Source: DATMBF01 sp035559595 (GTDB taxonomy: Bacteria > Bacteroidota > Ignavibacteria > UBA10030). From it: 64,000 nucleotides of DNA. The notes under the pieces were generated by a model. The model ran no database searches and was not told the DNA's origin. It was given only the letters and a program-made list of their open reading frames with translations. A program made the position numbers and the translations under genes. The number at the start of each line of letters is the position of its first letter. Within the stretch, counting starts at the first letter, position 1. This document shows, piece after piece, positions 55,267 through 63,113 of this stretch. The stretch spans positions 62,001-126,000 of the forward strand of contig DATMBF010000030.1 in NCBI GenBank assembly GCA_035559595.1. The letters run 5' to 3'.

Positions 55267-55307
55267 CCCCGTTGCCCCTCCCTGCCAGGCAACGGGGTCT
55301 TTGTTTG
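55267..55307 (+). terminator. Rho-independent terminator of the tRNA-Gly transcript
   Basis: Perfect 10-bp stem CCCCGTTGCC/GGCAACGGGG (55267-55276 with 55288-55297), 11-base loop, then TCTTTGTTTG. Confidence 0.87.
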
Positions 55308-55378
55308 CTCTGGAAGAAATGACGAATACAGAAATTGCGTTTCAATTCTGTATCCAGTCGCACGGTTCTTTATTTCTT

Positions 55379-55450
55379 GGCGCCGTACCCAAGTGGTAAG
55401 GGAGAGGTCTGCAAAACCTTTATGCGGCGGTTCGAATCCGCCCGGCGCCT
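55379..55450 (+). tRNA. tRNA-Cys(GCA)
   Basis: Acceptor GGCGCCG with CGGCGCC, anticodon loop TCTGCAAAA with anticodon GCA, T-arm GGCGGTTCGAATCCGCC, discriminator T as in cysteine tRNAs. CCA not encoded. The 221 bases that follow up to the next gene are pyrimidine-rich and hold nothing I could name. Confidence 0.95.
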
Positions 55451-55671
55451 CAAGATTCATAGAGATCCTCCTTTTACATTTTAAGTTACCTTCTCAATCC
55501 TCTGAAGCCATCCTCCCTGGAAATCGTCCCCCTGAAACTCAAAAGTGGGTTTGACGTTCTCCCTGCCCATTTGGCGGTTTCGCTTCCCTTGCTTCTTTTT
55601 CGATTTTTCGTCAAGTTGACGCCCATGAAAATCCTCTCCATCTGTTCTTCTTCTCAAAAGGCCGGTAGCGG

Positions 55672-56973
55672 ATGAGGAGCGACGCCCTCAACCCGATGAT
55701 GGTCGCTCACTACACCGATCGGCCAACGGGTGCAGAGGCGTGGCTGGTTGTGGACACTTTTCTGCATGGTGTGGCAGGCGGCGGCGTCAGAATGTCTCCC
55801 GAAGTCACTGAACGGGTCATGACCCATCTTGCCGCCACAATGTCCATGAAGCTTGCCGTTGTTGAGCCCCCTTGTGGCGGCGCGAAATGCGGCATCCGCT
55901 ATGACCCCAAGGCACCTGATAGCAAAGAGGTATTTGCTCGAGTAGTGAGAGCATTTGCTCCCTTCCTGCAAAACTGCTGGGTGACCGGCTCTGACTTAGG
56001 GACCTCATGGCAGGAGGTTGTCGCCGCGAGCCGGCAGTATGCCGGAATTCCCCATCCCCAATACGCGTTGTTGAAGGCCTACAGCCCTGCCGATCCGGCG
56101 GAAATCCAGAGGGGCATTGAACGCATGACCCGTGGTACTTCACTGACCCTTGATGAGGCTGCCCACATGCAGATGAGTGATTCGGTTACGGGTTGGACAG
56201 TGGCAGCTGCCACCGGGGAGGCTCTCAGGGTTAAGGGTGAGGATGTCCGTGGCAAGCGTGTTGCTATTCAGGGTTTCGGTGCGGTTGGGGGAAGTGCAGC
56301 AAAATTCCTTTCAGAAGCGGGCGCAACGATCGTTGCCGTTTCGGACGAACTCGGTGCTGTCGTTACGAAGGATATGAGTGGATTGGATATCGATGGCCTT
56401 TTGAAGATTCGGAAGGCGCCTGGTTATAAGGTGATCGATCGAGAACAACTTGCTCGACAATACACCTACGAATTGGCTGAACGGGATGATGTCTTATATT
56501 TGGACGTTGATGTTCTCGTGCCGGCGGCTGGATCGCACTTGTCGTTGGATTTGCAAAGAGTGAAGGCAAAGCTCATTGTGGAAGGGGCCAACGATCCGTT
56601 TACGGATGAGCAGGAGGAGTTGCTCTACCGGAGGGGTGTGACGATAGTCCCGGACGCGATTGCCAATTGCGGGAGTGCGGGTCTTTATGGTCTACTTGTT
56701 GTCGGCGCAGTGCCTTTAGAGAGTCGCGCTCTGTTGGAGTTCTTGCGGGATGAGGTTCAGAAAATAACAAGACGAGTTTTAGAGGAAGATTCCGAGCCAC
56801 CGAGGAAGGTTTTTGAAAGAATCGCCCGCGCTGAAATCCGAAACCGTATCGCAGAAGGGCATTCCGTGATGCCGAACGGATTGTCCGTTGGGGACTTACG
56901 AAGCATGGAGGCACAAGACATGCGAATTCGATACCGGGAAACAAGTCCTTACAGTCTTGCCGAAGCAGTATGA
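55672..56973 (+). CDS. Glu/Leu/Phe/Val dehydrogenase family protein
   Basis: 433 residues. The catalytic half has PPCGGAKCGIRYDP with the active Lys72 and VTGSDLGTSWQE with Asp108, the family's general acid. The NAD(P)-binding half shows GFGAVGGSAAKFLSEAGA near residue 200 and VDVLVPAAGSH. It oxidatively deaminates an amino acid to a 2-oxo acid; residues that set specificity cannot be read with confidence. It heads an operon for aromatic-acid breakdown, so deamination of tyrosine or phenylalanine is possible. Its stop overlaps the next start. Confidence 0.85.
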   Translation: MRSDALNPMMVAHYTDRPTGAEAWLVVDTFLHGVAGGGVRMSPEVTERVMTHLAATMSMKLAVVEPPCGGAKCGIRYDPKAPDSKEVFARVVRAFAPFLQNCWVTGSDLGTSWQEVVAASRQYAGIPHPQYALLKAYSPADPAEIQRGIERMTRGTSLTLDEAAHMQMSDSVTGWTVAAATGEALRVKGEDVRGKRVAIQGFGAVGGSAAKFLSEAGATIVAVSDELGAVVTKDMSGLDIDGLLKIRKAPGYKVIDREQLARQYTYELAERDDVLYLDVDVLVPAAGSHLSLDLQRVKAKLIVEGANDPFTDEQEELLYRRGVTIVPDAIANCGSAGLYGLLVVGAVPLESRALLEFLRDEVQKITRRVLEEDSEPPRKVFERIARAEIRNRIAEGHSVMPNGLSVGDLRSMEAQDMRIRYRETSPYSLAEAV

Positions 56974-57863
56974 ACACATCAAAGCTCCGTGGCTCAATTG
57001 TTCCGCTCGTGACTCCGTTCCGCAATGGTTCGGTTGACGAAGCTGCCCTGGCGTCGCTGATTGAGTGGCAGATTGAAAGTGGGAGTCACGGAATCTCCGT
57101 CACAGGAACAACAGGTGAACCGACGGCTCTCACGCGAGAGGAGCGGGAACGAGTCATTAAGCTGGCTGCAGAGGTCGTCAACGGGCGAGTGCCGTTCGTT
57201 GCAGGAACTGGTTCGAACAACTTCGAGGAGTCGAGGCATTTTTCTCTCTACGCTCAGAAGGCCGGTGCAAATGCTCTTCTCTTGATCACGCCGTACTATG
57301 TCCGGCCGAGTCAGGAAGGGTTGTTCCGACACTTCAAAGCGTTGGCTGACGCTGTTGAGATTCCGGTAATTCTCTACAATATCCCCGGCAGGTCGGCGAT
57401 TAATCTGGAAATCGACACCGTGGCGAGATTGCGGGAAAGCTGCAGGAATATCGTCGGTATCAAAGAGGCAAATCACGATTTTTCTCATATCACACGACTC
57501 ATCGGCAAGCTGGGGAGAGACTTCCTGGTTTACTCCGGAATAGAGCTCCTTTGTTTTCCAGTTCTTGCTATCGGAGGCGCTGGATACGTCAGTGCAACCG
57601 GAAACCTCATGCCTAAAGAGGTCGCCAGATTGTATGATCTGGTCGTTGCCGACAAATGGCGTGAGGCACAGGATCTCCACTATTATCTCATGCCGCTCAA
57701 TGATGCCGTCTTCATTGAAATCAACCCTGTCCCGGTTAAGACTGCACTCGGAATGATGGGCAAAATCTCTCCCGAGGTGCGTTTACCGCTAGCGTCTCTT
57801 TCAAAAGAGAATGAAAAGAAGTTGAGAGCAATTTTGATTCAGTATGGGCTTTTGAAGGATTAG
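56970..57863 (+). CDS. dihydrodipicolinate synthase family lyase
   Basis: 297 residues, a TIM-barrel class I aldolase. The Schiff-base lysine is Lys165 in GIKEANHDF; Tyr136 and Arg141 occur in YNIPGRS, Thr47-Thr48 in GTTGE and Tyr110 in TPYY. All are the residues of true DHDPS (DapA), including the arginine that binds the aspartate semialdehyde carboxylate. Motif content therefore favours lysine biosynthesis, while the gene's place in an aromatic-degradation operon suggests a pyruvate aldolase that could stand in for HpaI. I leave the symbol empty. Confidence 0.85.
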   Translation: MNTSKLRGSIVPLVTPFRNGSVDEAALASLIEWQIESGSHGISVTGTTGEPTALTREERERVIKLAAEVVNGRVPFVAGTGSNNFEESRHFSLYAQKAGANALLLITPYYVRPSQEGLFRHFKALADAVEIPVILYNIPGRSAINLEIDTVARLRESCRNIVGIKEANHDFSHITRLIGKLGRDFLVYSGIELLCFPVLAIGGAGYVSATGNLMPKEVARLYDLVVADKWREAQDLHYYLMPLNDAVFIEINPVPVKTALGMMGKISPEVRLPLASLSKENEKKLRAILIQYGLLKD

Positions 57864-57876
57864 GCATCGGAACGAG

Positions 57877-58743
57877 ATGAATGCCCCCGAGACCCAAATC
57901 GTCAGCGTCAACAGTATCCGCCTTGCCTACTGGGACTGGCCGGGCGAGAAGGGGCCGATCATTTGTGTACCGCACATTACCGGCCACAAAGGAACCTTTG
58001 CGGCGCTTGCGCAACAACTTTCGCCGCACTACCGAGTGATTGCGCTCGACTTGCGCGGCCGCGGCGAGAGCGACAAACCAGAAATGGGCTACGGATTCTC
58101 GTATCATGCACGTGATATTGTCGCTTTTGCCGAAGCTCTAAAGTGTGATTCATTCATTCTTGCCGGACATTCATTTGGTGCAACAACGAGTGTTTATACT
58201 GCCTCGGTTCGCCCCGATCGCGTTCGCGCGCTTGTGTTGATGGATGGTGGAGCGGATCCAAGAGTGGAGACTCTGCGGGCGATGTATCCGACCGTCAAGC
58301 GACTCGCGAAGGTCTATTCCACCATGGAAGAGTATCTTGCAAGTCAGCGGTCGGTGGTTTATCATAAACCGTGGACGAGAGCTCTTGAGGAAGCTCTACG
58401 TCAAGATATGGAAGTCATGGATGACGGCTCGGTTCGATCAAAATCCTCCGCCCAGGCAATTGAGCACGATCTCGACATGCATTTTTGGGAGAATGTCTGG
58501 TTTCATCTTCCGCAAGTGCAGTGTCCGGCGATTTTTTTGAGGCCGACAGAGGGGTTGATGGGGGCGACAGGACATGTTTATTCCGACGCCGACGCCGAAC
58601 GCCTGACCTCATTGATTCCAAATTGCCGAAAAGTGGATGTACCGGGAGGAAATCACTACACCTTTGTCATTCAGGATAATCCCCCCGTTGCTGCGTTCAT
58701 AAGGACATTTTTGGAAGAACGTGTGTTTGAGGCCGTGAAATGA
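57877..58743 (+). CDS. alpha/beta hydrolase
   Basis: 288 residues. Nucleophile elbow GHSFG with Ser99, the oxyanion segment PHITGHKG, LDLRGRGESDKP and a C-terminal His in GGNHYTFVIQ near residue 266. Such enzymes cleave esters, C-C bonds of ring-fission products or lactones. In this operon it could act on a meta-cleavage product, but the homoprotocatechuate route does not need a hydrolase of this type, so its role is open. The stop overlaps the next gene's start. Confidence 0.83.
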   Translation: MNAPETQIVSVNSIRLAYWDWPGEKGPIICVPHITGHKGTFAALAQQLSPHYRVIALDLRGRGESDKPEMGYGFSYHARDIVAFAEALKCDSFILAGHSFGATTSVYTASVRPDRVRALVLMDGGADPRVETLRAMYPTVKRLAKVYSTMEEYLASQRSVVYHKPWTRALEEALRQDMEVMDDGSVRSKSSAQAIEHDLDMHFWENVWFHLPQVQCPAIFLRPTEGLMGATGHVYSDADAERLTSLIPNCRKVDVPGGNHYTFVIQDNPPVAAFIRTFLEERVFEAVK

Positions 58744-59531
58744 AACTCGTCCGTTTCCAACATAACGGAAAAATATTTCAAGGAAGTGTGGGAAAGGAGG
58801 GTAACCTCGTGGCCGATGGGATGGCATTTTCGCCGGAGAATGTTGTCTGGTTGCCACCGGTTGTCCCGTCGAAAGCCATCGGCCTTGCACTCAACTTTGC
58901 AGATCACGCCGAAGAACTTCAGATGAAATCGCCGGAAGATCCGGCGCTCTTCTTCAAGCCACCCAGCGCGCTCATCGGTCACATGTCTCCCGTGGTGTAT
59001 CCCCATGGGGTCGAATACATGCACTACGAAGTTGAACTCGTTGTGGTGATCGGAGAACGATGTCGCAACGTGAAAGCCGAGAAAGCAGACACGGTGATCC
59101 ATGGTTACACAATTGGGAATGACGTTACCGTTCGGGACTTCGTGAAGAACTTCTACCGCCCGCCAGTCCGCGCCAAGGGCTATGATACATTCGGTCCGTT
59201 GGGACCGTATATTGTCACGGCTGACGAGATTCCCGATCCCTCGAACCTCGAGCTCCGGGCATTCGTCAATGGAGAGCTTCGGCAGAAAGGGAATACCTCA
59301 CAATTCATCCGCACGATTCCGGAGCTGATTGAATTCATCTCTTCAATTATGACACTTGAGCCGGGCGATTTGATCTGGACAGGGACTCCCAAAGGGATAT
59401 CTCCTGTGCACCCTGGTGATGTGATGCGTCTGGAAATCGACAGCATCGGAGCGCTTGCGAACCCCGTCGTTTGGGAAGACGATGCGGCGAAAGTCGAAAT
59501 GCAATGGTCTCAATCCGACAGGAACCGATGA
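58740..59531 (+). CDS. fumarylacetoacetate hydrolase family protein (HpaG-like, single domain)
   Basis: 263 residues. The FAH fold has its metal site in EYMHYEVELVVVIGE (Glu residues) and GYTIGNDVTVRDF (Asp), plus PSKAIGLALNFADHAEE and IWTGTPKGISPVHPGD. In the HPA pathway HpaG is a fused two-domain isomerase/decarboxylase; here there is one domain, so either it is an isomerase alone with a separate decarboxylase outside the window, or one protein does both. It overlaps both neighbouring genes by four bases. Confidence 0.88.
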   Translation: MKLVRFQHNGKIFQGSVGKEGNLVADGMAFSPENVVWLPPVVPSKAIGLALNFADHAEELQMKSPEDPALFFKPPSALIGHMSPVVYPHGVEYMHYEVELVVVIGERCRNVKAEKADTVIHGYTIGNDVTVRDFVKNFYRPPVRAKGYDTFGPLGPYIVTADEIPDPSNLELRAFVNGELRQKGNTSQFIRTIPELIEFISSIMTLEPGDLIWTGTPKGISPVHPGDVMRLEIDSIGALANPVVWEDDAAKVEMQWSQSDRNR

Positions 59532-60991
59532 TTAAACACTTCATTCATAATCAGTTTGTATCTGCAGCCGACGGAAAGACGTTTGAGACTCTCAATCCCG
59601 CAACAAACGAGCCAATTACACAGGTTGCTTCGGGATCGGCGGAGGATATCGATCGGGCTGTAACCGCTGCACGTAAGGCATTCGACGAGGGACCCTGGCC
59701 TCGCATGATGGCGGAGGAGCGTGCGAGATATCTTCGGAAGATTGCCGAGCTGATTGAGAAGCATGCGGATGAAATTGCCGAAGTTGAAATTGATGACACG
59801 GGAATTCCCATCAGCCAGATCAAGAAGGGAGCTATCCCGCGGGCAGCGGAGAACTTCTCCTTTTTTGCGGACATGGCAACGAAGATTACCGGGGAGGTCT
59901 TTCCTGTTGATGGGAAGTTCATGAACTACACCGTTCGTCGTCCGATCGGTGTGGCGGGGTTGATTACCCCGTGGAACACACCGTTCATGCTGGAGACCTG
60001 GAAAGTTGCCCCTTGCCTCGCTGCTGGCGACACGTGTGTTCTCAAACCGGCTGAGTGGTCTCCGATTTCTGCCGACAAGCTGGCGCACATCATGCAGGAA
60101 GCCGACCTTCCGCCGGGAGTCTTCAATCTTGTCCATGGATTCGGGGAGACAGCGGGCGCTCCGCTTGTCGCTCACCCCGGCGTTCAGTTGATTTCGTTTA
60201 CCGGCGAGACGACGACGGGTAAGGAGATCATCAAGAACGGCGCGAACACACTCAAACGCTTTTCCATGGAGCTTGGTGGGAAATCTCCCACCATCATTTT
60301 TGAAGATGCGGAAATTGATCGAGCCGTTGACGGAGCGATCTTTCAGGTTTACTCGCTCAATGGAGAGCGATGCACCGCCGGTTCTCGCTTACTCGTTCAG
60401 AAGTCCATTTATGATGATGTGGTGGAAAAGGTGGAGGCGCGCGTGAAGAAGATCAAGGTTGGAGAGCCCCGCGACCCAAAGACGGAAGTCGGGCCACTCA
60501 TCCATCCCGAGCACTGGAAGCGCGTTCGAGGTTACATGGATGTTGCACGAGAAGAAGGAGCTACCATTCTGGTTGGTGGTGATCGTCCAGCAGGATTGTC
60601 CAAGGGAAACTACTTTGCACCGACGCTCATCACCGGCGTTAATAATACGATGAGGATTGCTCAAGAGGAGATATTCGGTCCGGTCCTCGTCGTCATCCCC
60701 TTTAACGATGATGAAGAGGCGATTCGCATAGCGAATGATGTCCAATACGGCCTGGCTGCGTATGTCTGGACGCAGAATCTGACACGTGGACATCGCGTTG
60801 CAGAGGCGATCGAGTCCGGACTCGTGTGGATTAATTCGCACAACGTGCGCGATTTGAGGACACCGTTTGGCGGCAGTAAGTCAAGCGGCATCGGACGTGA
60901 GGGGGGACACTATAGTTTCGATTTCTACACAGAGTTGACAACCATCCATGTGGCGTTGGGCAAACATCCGATTCCGAAAATGGGTATGTAA
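59528..60991 (+). CDS. hpaE: aldehyde dehydrogenase (5-carboxymethyl-2-hydroxymuconate semialdehyde dehydrogenase, HpaE-like)
   Basis: 487 residues from ATG 59528; the reading could extend to 59471 but that lies inside the FAH gene. NAD-binding region with ITPWNTPFMLETWKVAP, catalytic Glu248 in SMELGGKSP and Cys282 in NGERCTAGSR. The family includes hydroxymuconic semialdehyde dehydrogenases. Placed between the FAH protein and HpaB it most likely oxidises the ring-cleavage aldehyde to the dicarboxylate. The neighbouring dioxygenase gene supports the assignment. Confidence 0.85.
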   Translation: MIKHFIHNQFVSAADGKTFETLNPATNEPITQVASGSAEDIDRAVTAARKAFDEGPWPRMMAEERARYLRKIAELIEKHADEIAEVEIDDTGIPISQIKKGAIPRAAENFSFFADMATKITGEVFPVDGKFMNYTVRRPIGVAGLITPWNTPFMLETWKVAPCLAAGDTCVLKPAEWSPISADKLAHIMQEADLPPGVFNLVHGFGETAGAPLVAHPGVQLISFTGETTTGKEIIKNGANTLKRFSMELGGKSPTIIFEDAEIDRAVDGAIFQVYSLNGERCTAGSRLLVQKSIYDDVVEKVEARVKKIKVGEPRDPKTEVGPLIHPEHWKRVRGYMDVAREEGATILVGGDRPAGLSKGNYFAPTLITGVNNTMRIAQEEIFGPVLVVIPFNDDEEAIRIANDVQYGLAAYVWTQNLTRGHRVAEAIESGLVWINSHNVRDLRTPFGGSKSSGIGREGGHYSFDFYTELTTIHVALGKHPIPKMGM

Positions 60992-61003
60992 TCCGGAGGT
61001 CTC

Positions 61004-62539
61004 ATGGCTACTCATGTCAAAACATCTGCGACCGTTCTTTCCAAGTCGGAAAATAAATCGGCCGGCACGGGGGCGAGACGCGGAGAGCAACTTCTGAAAA
61101 AGCTCCGCGAGGCATCTCCCGAAATCTGGTACCGCGGCGAGCGGGTGAAGGATGTTACGACCCACCCCGCCTTCAAGAACGGATTGAAGAGTCTTGCACG
61201 GTTGTACGATCTCCAATGGGAAAAGGCCGATGTTATGCTGTTTGACTCTCCGAGCAGCGGAAAGAAAGTCGGTCGCTCGTTCATGATTCCCAAAACTGTC
61301 GAGGAACTGAGGAGTGTTAGCCGGATGATGAAAGTATGGGCAGATGCGACCTTCGGTATGATGGGTCGTTCGCCGGATTATCTCAACCGGGCCATGACGG
61401 CCTATGCGGCTGGTTCCAAATTTTTGGGTGAAGCTGATCCGCGGTTCGGTGAAAATGCCCGTCGCTATTACGAGTATATGCGGGAGAACGACCTGTGCCT
61501 GACCCACACGCTGATCACACCGCAGGCTAACCGATCCGTCAATACTGCCAAACAGGCTGACCCGTATCTTGCCGCTCGCGTCAAGGAAGAGACCGATGCC
61601 GGTGTCGTCATTCGCGGATGTCGTATGCTGGCAACTCTGCCCGCATCAGATGAGATCATGGTGTTCCCTTCAACTCTTCTGAAGAATCAAGAAGAGGATG
61701 CTCCATACGCGTTCGGACTGGCAATTCCCACAACAACAGCCGGATTGAAATTCCTTTGTCGTGAGAGTGTGGACTACGGCCATTCCCATTACGATCACCC
61801 GCTGGGCTCTCGATTTGAAGAAATGGACGCTGTTGTGATTTTTGATGATGTTTTTGTTCCCTGGGAGAACATCTTTCTCTATCGCGATGTTGCCAAGTGC
61901 AATCAAGCGTATGCGCGGACCGGTGCCATTGTCAACATGTCCCATCAGGTCGTCGTCAAGAACATCGCGAAGACGGAGTTTCTGCTTGGACTGACATCCC
62001 TTATGGCACACACCATCGGCATTGAGACATTCCAGCATATTCAGGAAAAGATTGCCGAAATCTGGGTCAACATGGAGGCAATGAAGGCCTTCCTCCGCGC
62101 TGCCGAAGCCGATGCGGCGCTGGACGAGTACGGCACAATGCGTCCGGCTTGGGATCCCCTCGACGCAGCACGCAACTTGTATCCGCGACTTTATCCACGC
62201 ATGGTCGAAATCGTTCAACAGATGGGTGCCAGTGGACTCGTTTCGGTGCCGACAGAAGCCGACGTGGACGGCCCACTTGCCGAGGAGATTAGGAACTACT
62301 TCCAGGCCGCTCGCGCGGATGCTCATGAGCGGATTCCGCTCTTCCGATTGGCGTGGGATGTTGCGCTCTCGGCATTTGGGTCGCGACAGGTCTTGTACGA
62401 ACGCTTTTTCTTCGGCGATCCGGTTCGAATGGCTGGAGCGCTTGTGGCGAACCACGACCGGACGCAATACATGGATCGAGTCCGGGAATTCCTCGCCAAG
62501 GCAAAAGACGAGGCTTTCAGCGAAGCGACGAAGAAATGA
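61004..62539 (+). CDS. hpaB: 4-hydroxyphenylacetate 3-monooxygenase, oxygenase component
   Basis: 511 residues of the HpaB family (acyl-CoA dehydrogenase fold, FADH2-dependent). It hydroxylates 4-hydroxyphenylacetate to homoprotocatechuate. Family features are the long N-terminal domain (SPDYLNRAMTAYAAGSKFL), NDLCLTHTLITPQANRS, the flavin segment GVVIRGCRMLATLPAS and the C-terminal VALSAFGSRQVLYERFFFGDPVRM. The family also contains 4-hydroxybutyryl-CoA dehydratase and halophenol monooxygenases; the adjacent flavin reductase and extradiol dioxygenase point to HpaB. The stop overlaps the reductase start. Confidence 0.88.
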   Translation: MATHVKTSATVLSKSENKSAGTGARRGEQLLKKLREASPEIWYRGERVKDVTTHPAFKNGLKSLARLYDLQWEKADVMLFDSPSSGKKVGRSFMIPKTVEELRSVSRMMKVWADATFGMMGRSPDYLNRAMTAYAAGSKFLGEADPRFGENARRYYEYMRENDLCLTHTLITPQANRSVNTAKQADPYLAARVKEETDAGVVIRGCRMLATLPASDEIMVFPSTLLKNQEEDAPYAFGLAIPTTTAGLKFLCRESVDYGHSHYDHPLGSRFEEMDAVVIFDDVFVPWENIFLYRDVAKCNQAYARTGAIVNMSHQVVVKNIAKTEFLLGLTSLMAHTIGIETFQHIQEKIAEIWVNMEAMKAFLRAAEADAALDEYGTMRPAWDPLDAARNLYPRLYPRMVEIVQQMGASGLVSVPTEADVDGPLAEEIRNYFQAARADAHERIPLFRLAWDVALSAFGSRQVLYERFFFGDPVRMAGALVANHDRTQYMDRVREFLAKAKDEAFSEATKK

Positions 62540-63099
62540 GCACCGTTGACCCTCGCGCCTATCGTCAGACGATCGGACAGTTCCCGACCGGCGTCTCCAT
62601 CGTTGCTACTGAAGTCGATGGCGAGGTGCACGGAATGACGGCCAACGCATTGACCTCCCTTTCTCTCAATCCACTCCTCCTTTTGTTCTGTGTCGATAAG
62701 CGTGCGAAGATGTGGGATTTCCTCAAGCGGGCAAGTGGATTTTCTATCAGCATTCTCCGTGAGGATCAACAGGCCCTTTCGACGTACTTCGCCGGCGGAT
62801 GGAAGGGGGAGAATCCGCCTCCGTTTCGGTTTCTCCGATGGGAAGGTGGACCGCGACTCGAAGGATGTGCTGCAGCGATCGGGTGTAAACTTTATCAAAC
62901 TCTCGAAGGGGGCGATCATTGGATTGTAATCGGCGAAGTGACTGCACTGCACACGGGGATCGAGCCGCGCTATCCGCTCGTCTTTCACGCCGGCATGTAC
63001 TGCAAACTTGATAAGAAAGAGCTTCACCCCGCTCCCCCCGAAGTGGAGGATGGGAAAGCTGAGATCCGCATTTTCCACGATCCCTGGGTCGAACCTTAA
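62536..63099 (+). CDS. hpaC: flavin reductase (HpaC-like)
   Basis: 187 residues from ATG 62536, overlapping the hpaB stop. The flavin reductase fold is marked by YRQTIGQFPTGVSIVATEV, GMTANALTSLSLNPLLLLFCVDK and SGFSISILREDQQALSTYFAGG, then GDHWIVIGEV. It reduces FAD with NAD(P)H to supply the HpaB monooxygenase with FADH2. About 30 C-terminal residues follow the core, slightly longer than E. coli HpaC. Confidence 0.9.
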   Translation: MSTVDPRAYRQTIGQFPTGVSIVATEVDGEVHGMTANALTSLSLNPLLLLFCVDKRAKMWDFLKRASGFSISILREDQQALSTYFAGGWKGENPPPFRFLRWEGGPRLEGCAAAIGCKLYQTLEGGDHWIVIGEVTALHTGIEPRYPLVFHAGMYCKLDKKELHPAPPEVEDGKAEIRIFHDPWVEP

Positions 63100-63113
63100 C
63101 CGAAAGAGCCATC

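Noticed and set aside
61004..62539. HpaB as 4-hydroxybutyryl-CoA dehydratase
   Set aside because: The family includes that enzyme, but the adjacent flavin reductase and extradiol dioxygenase, and the lack of iron-sulfur cysteine spacing, favour a monooxygenase.
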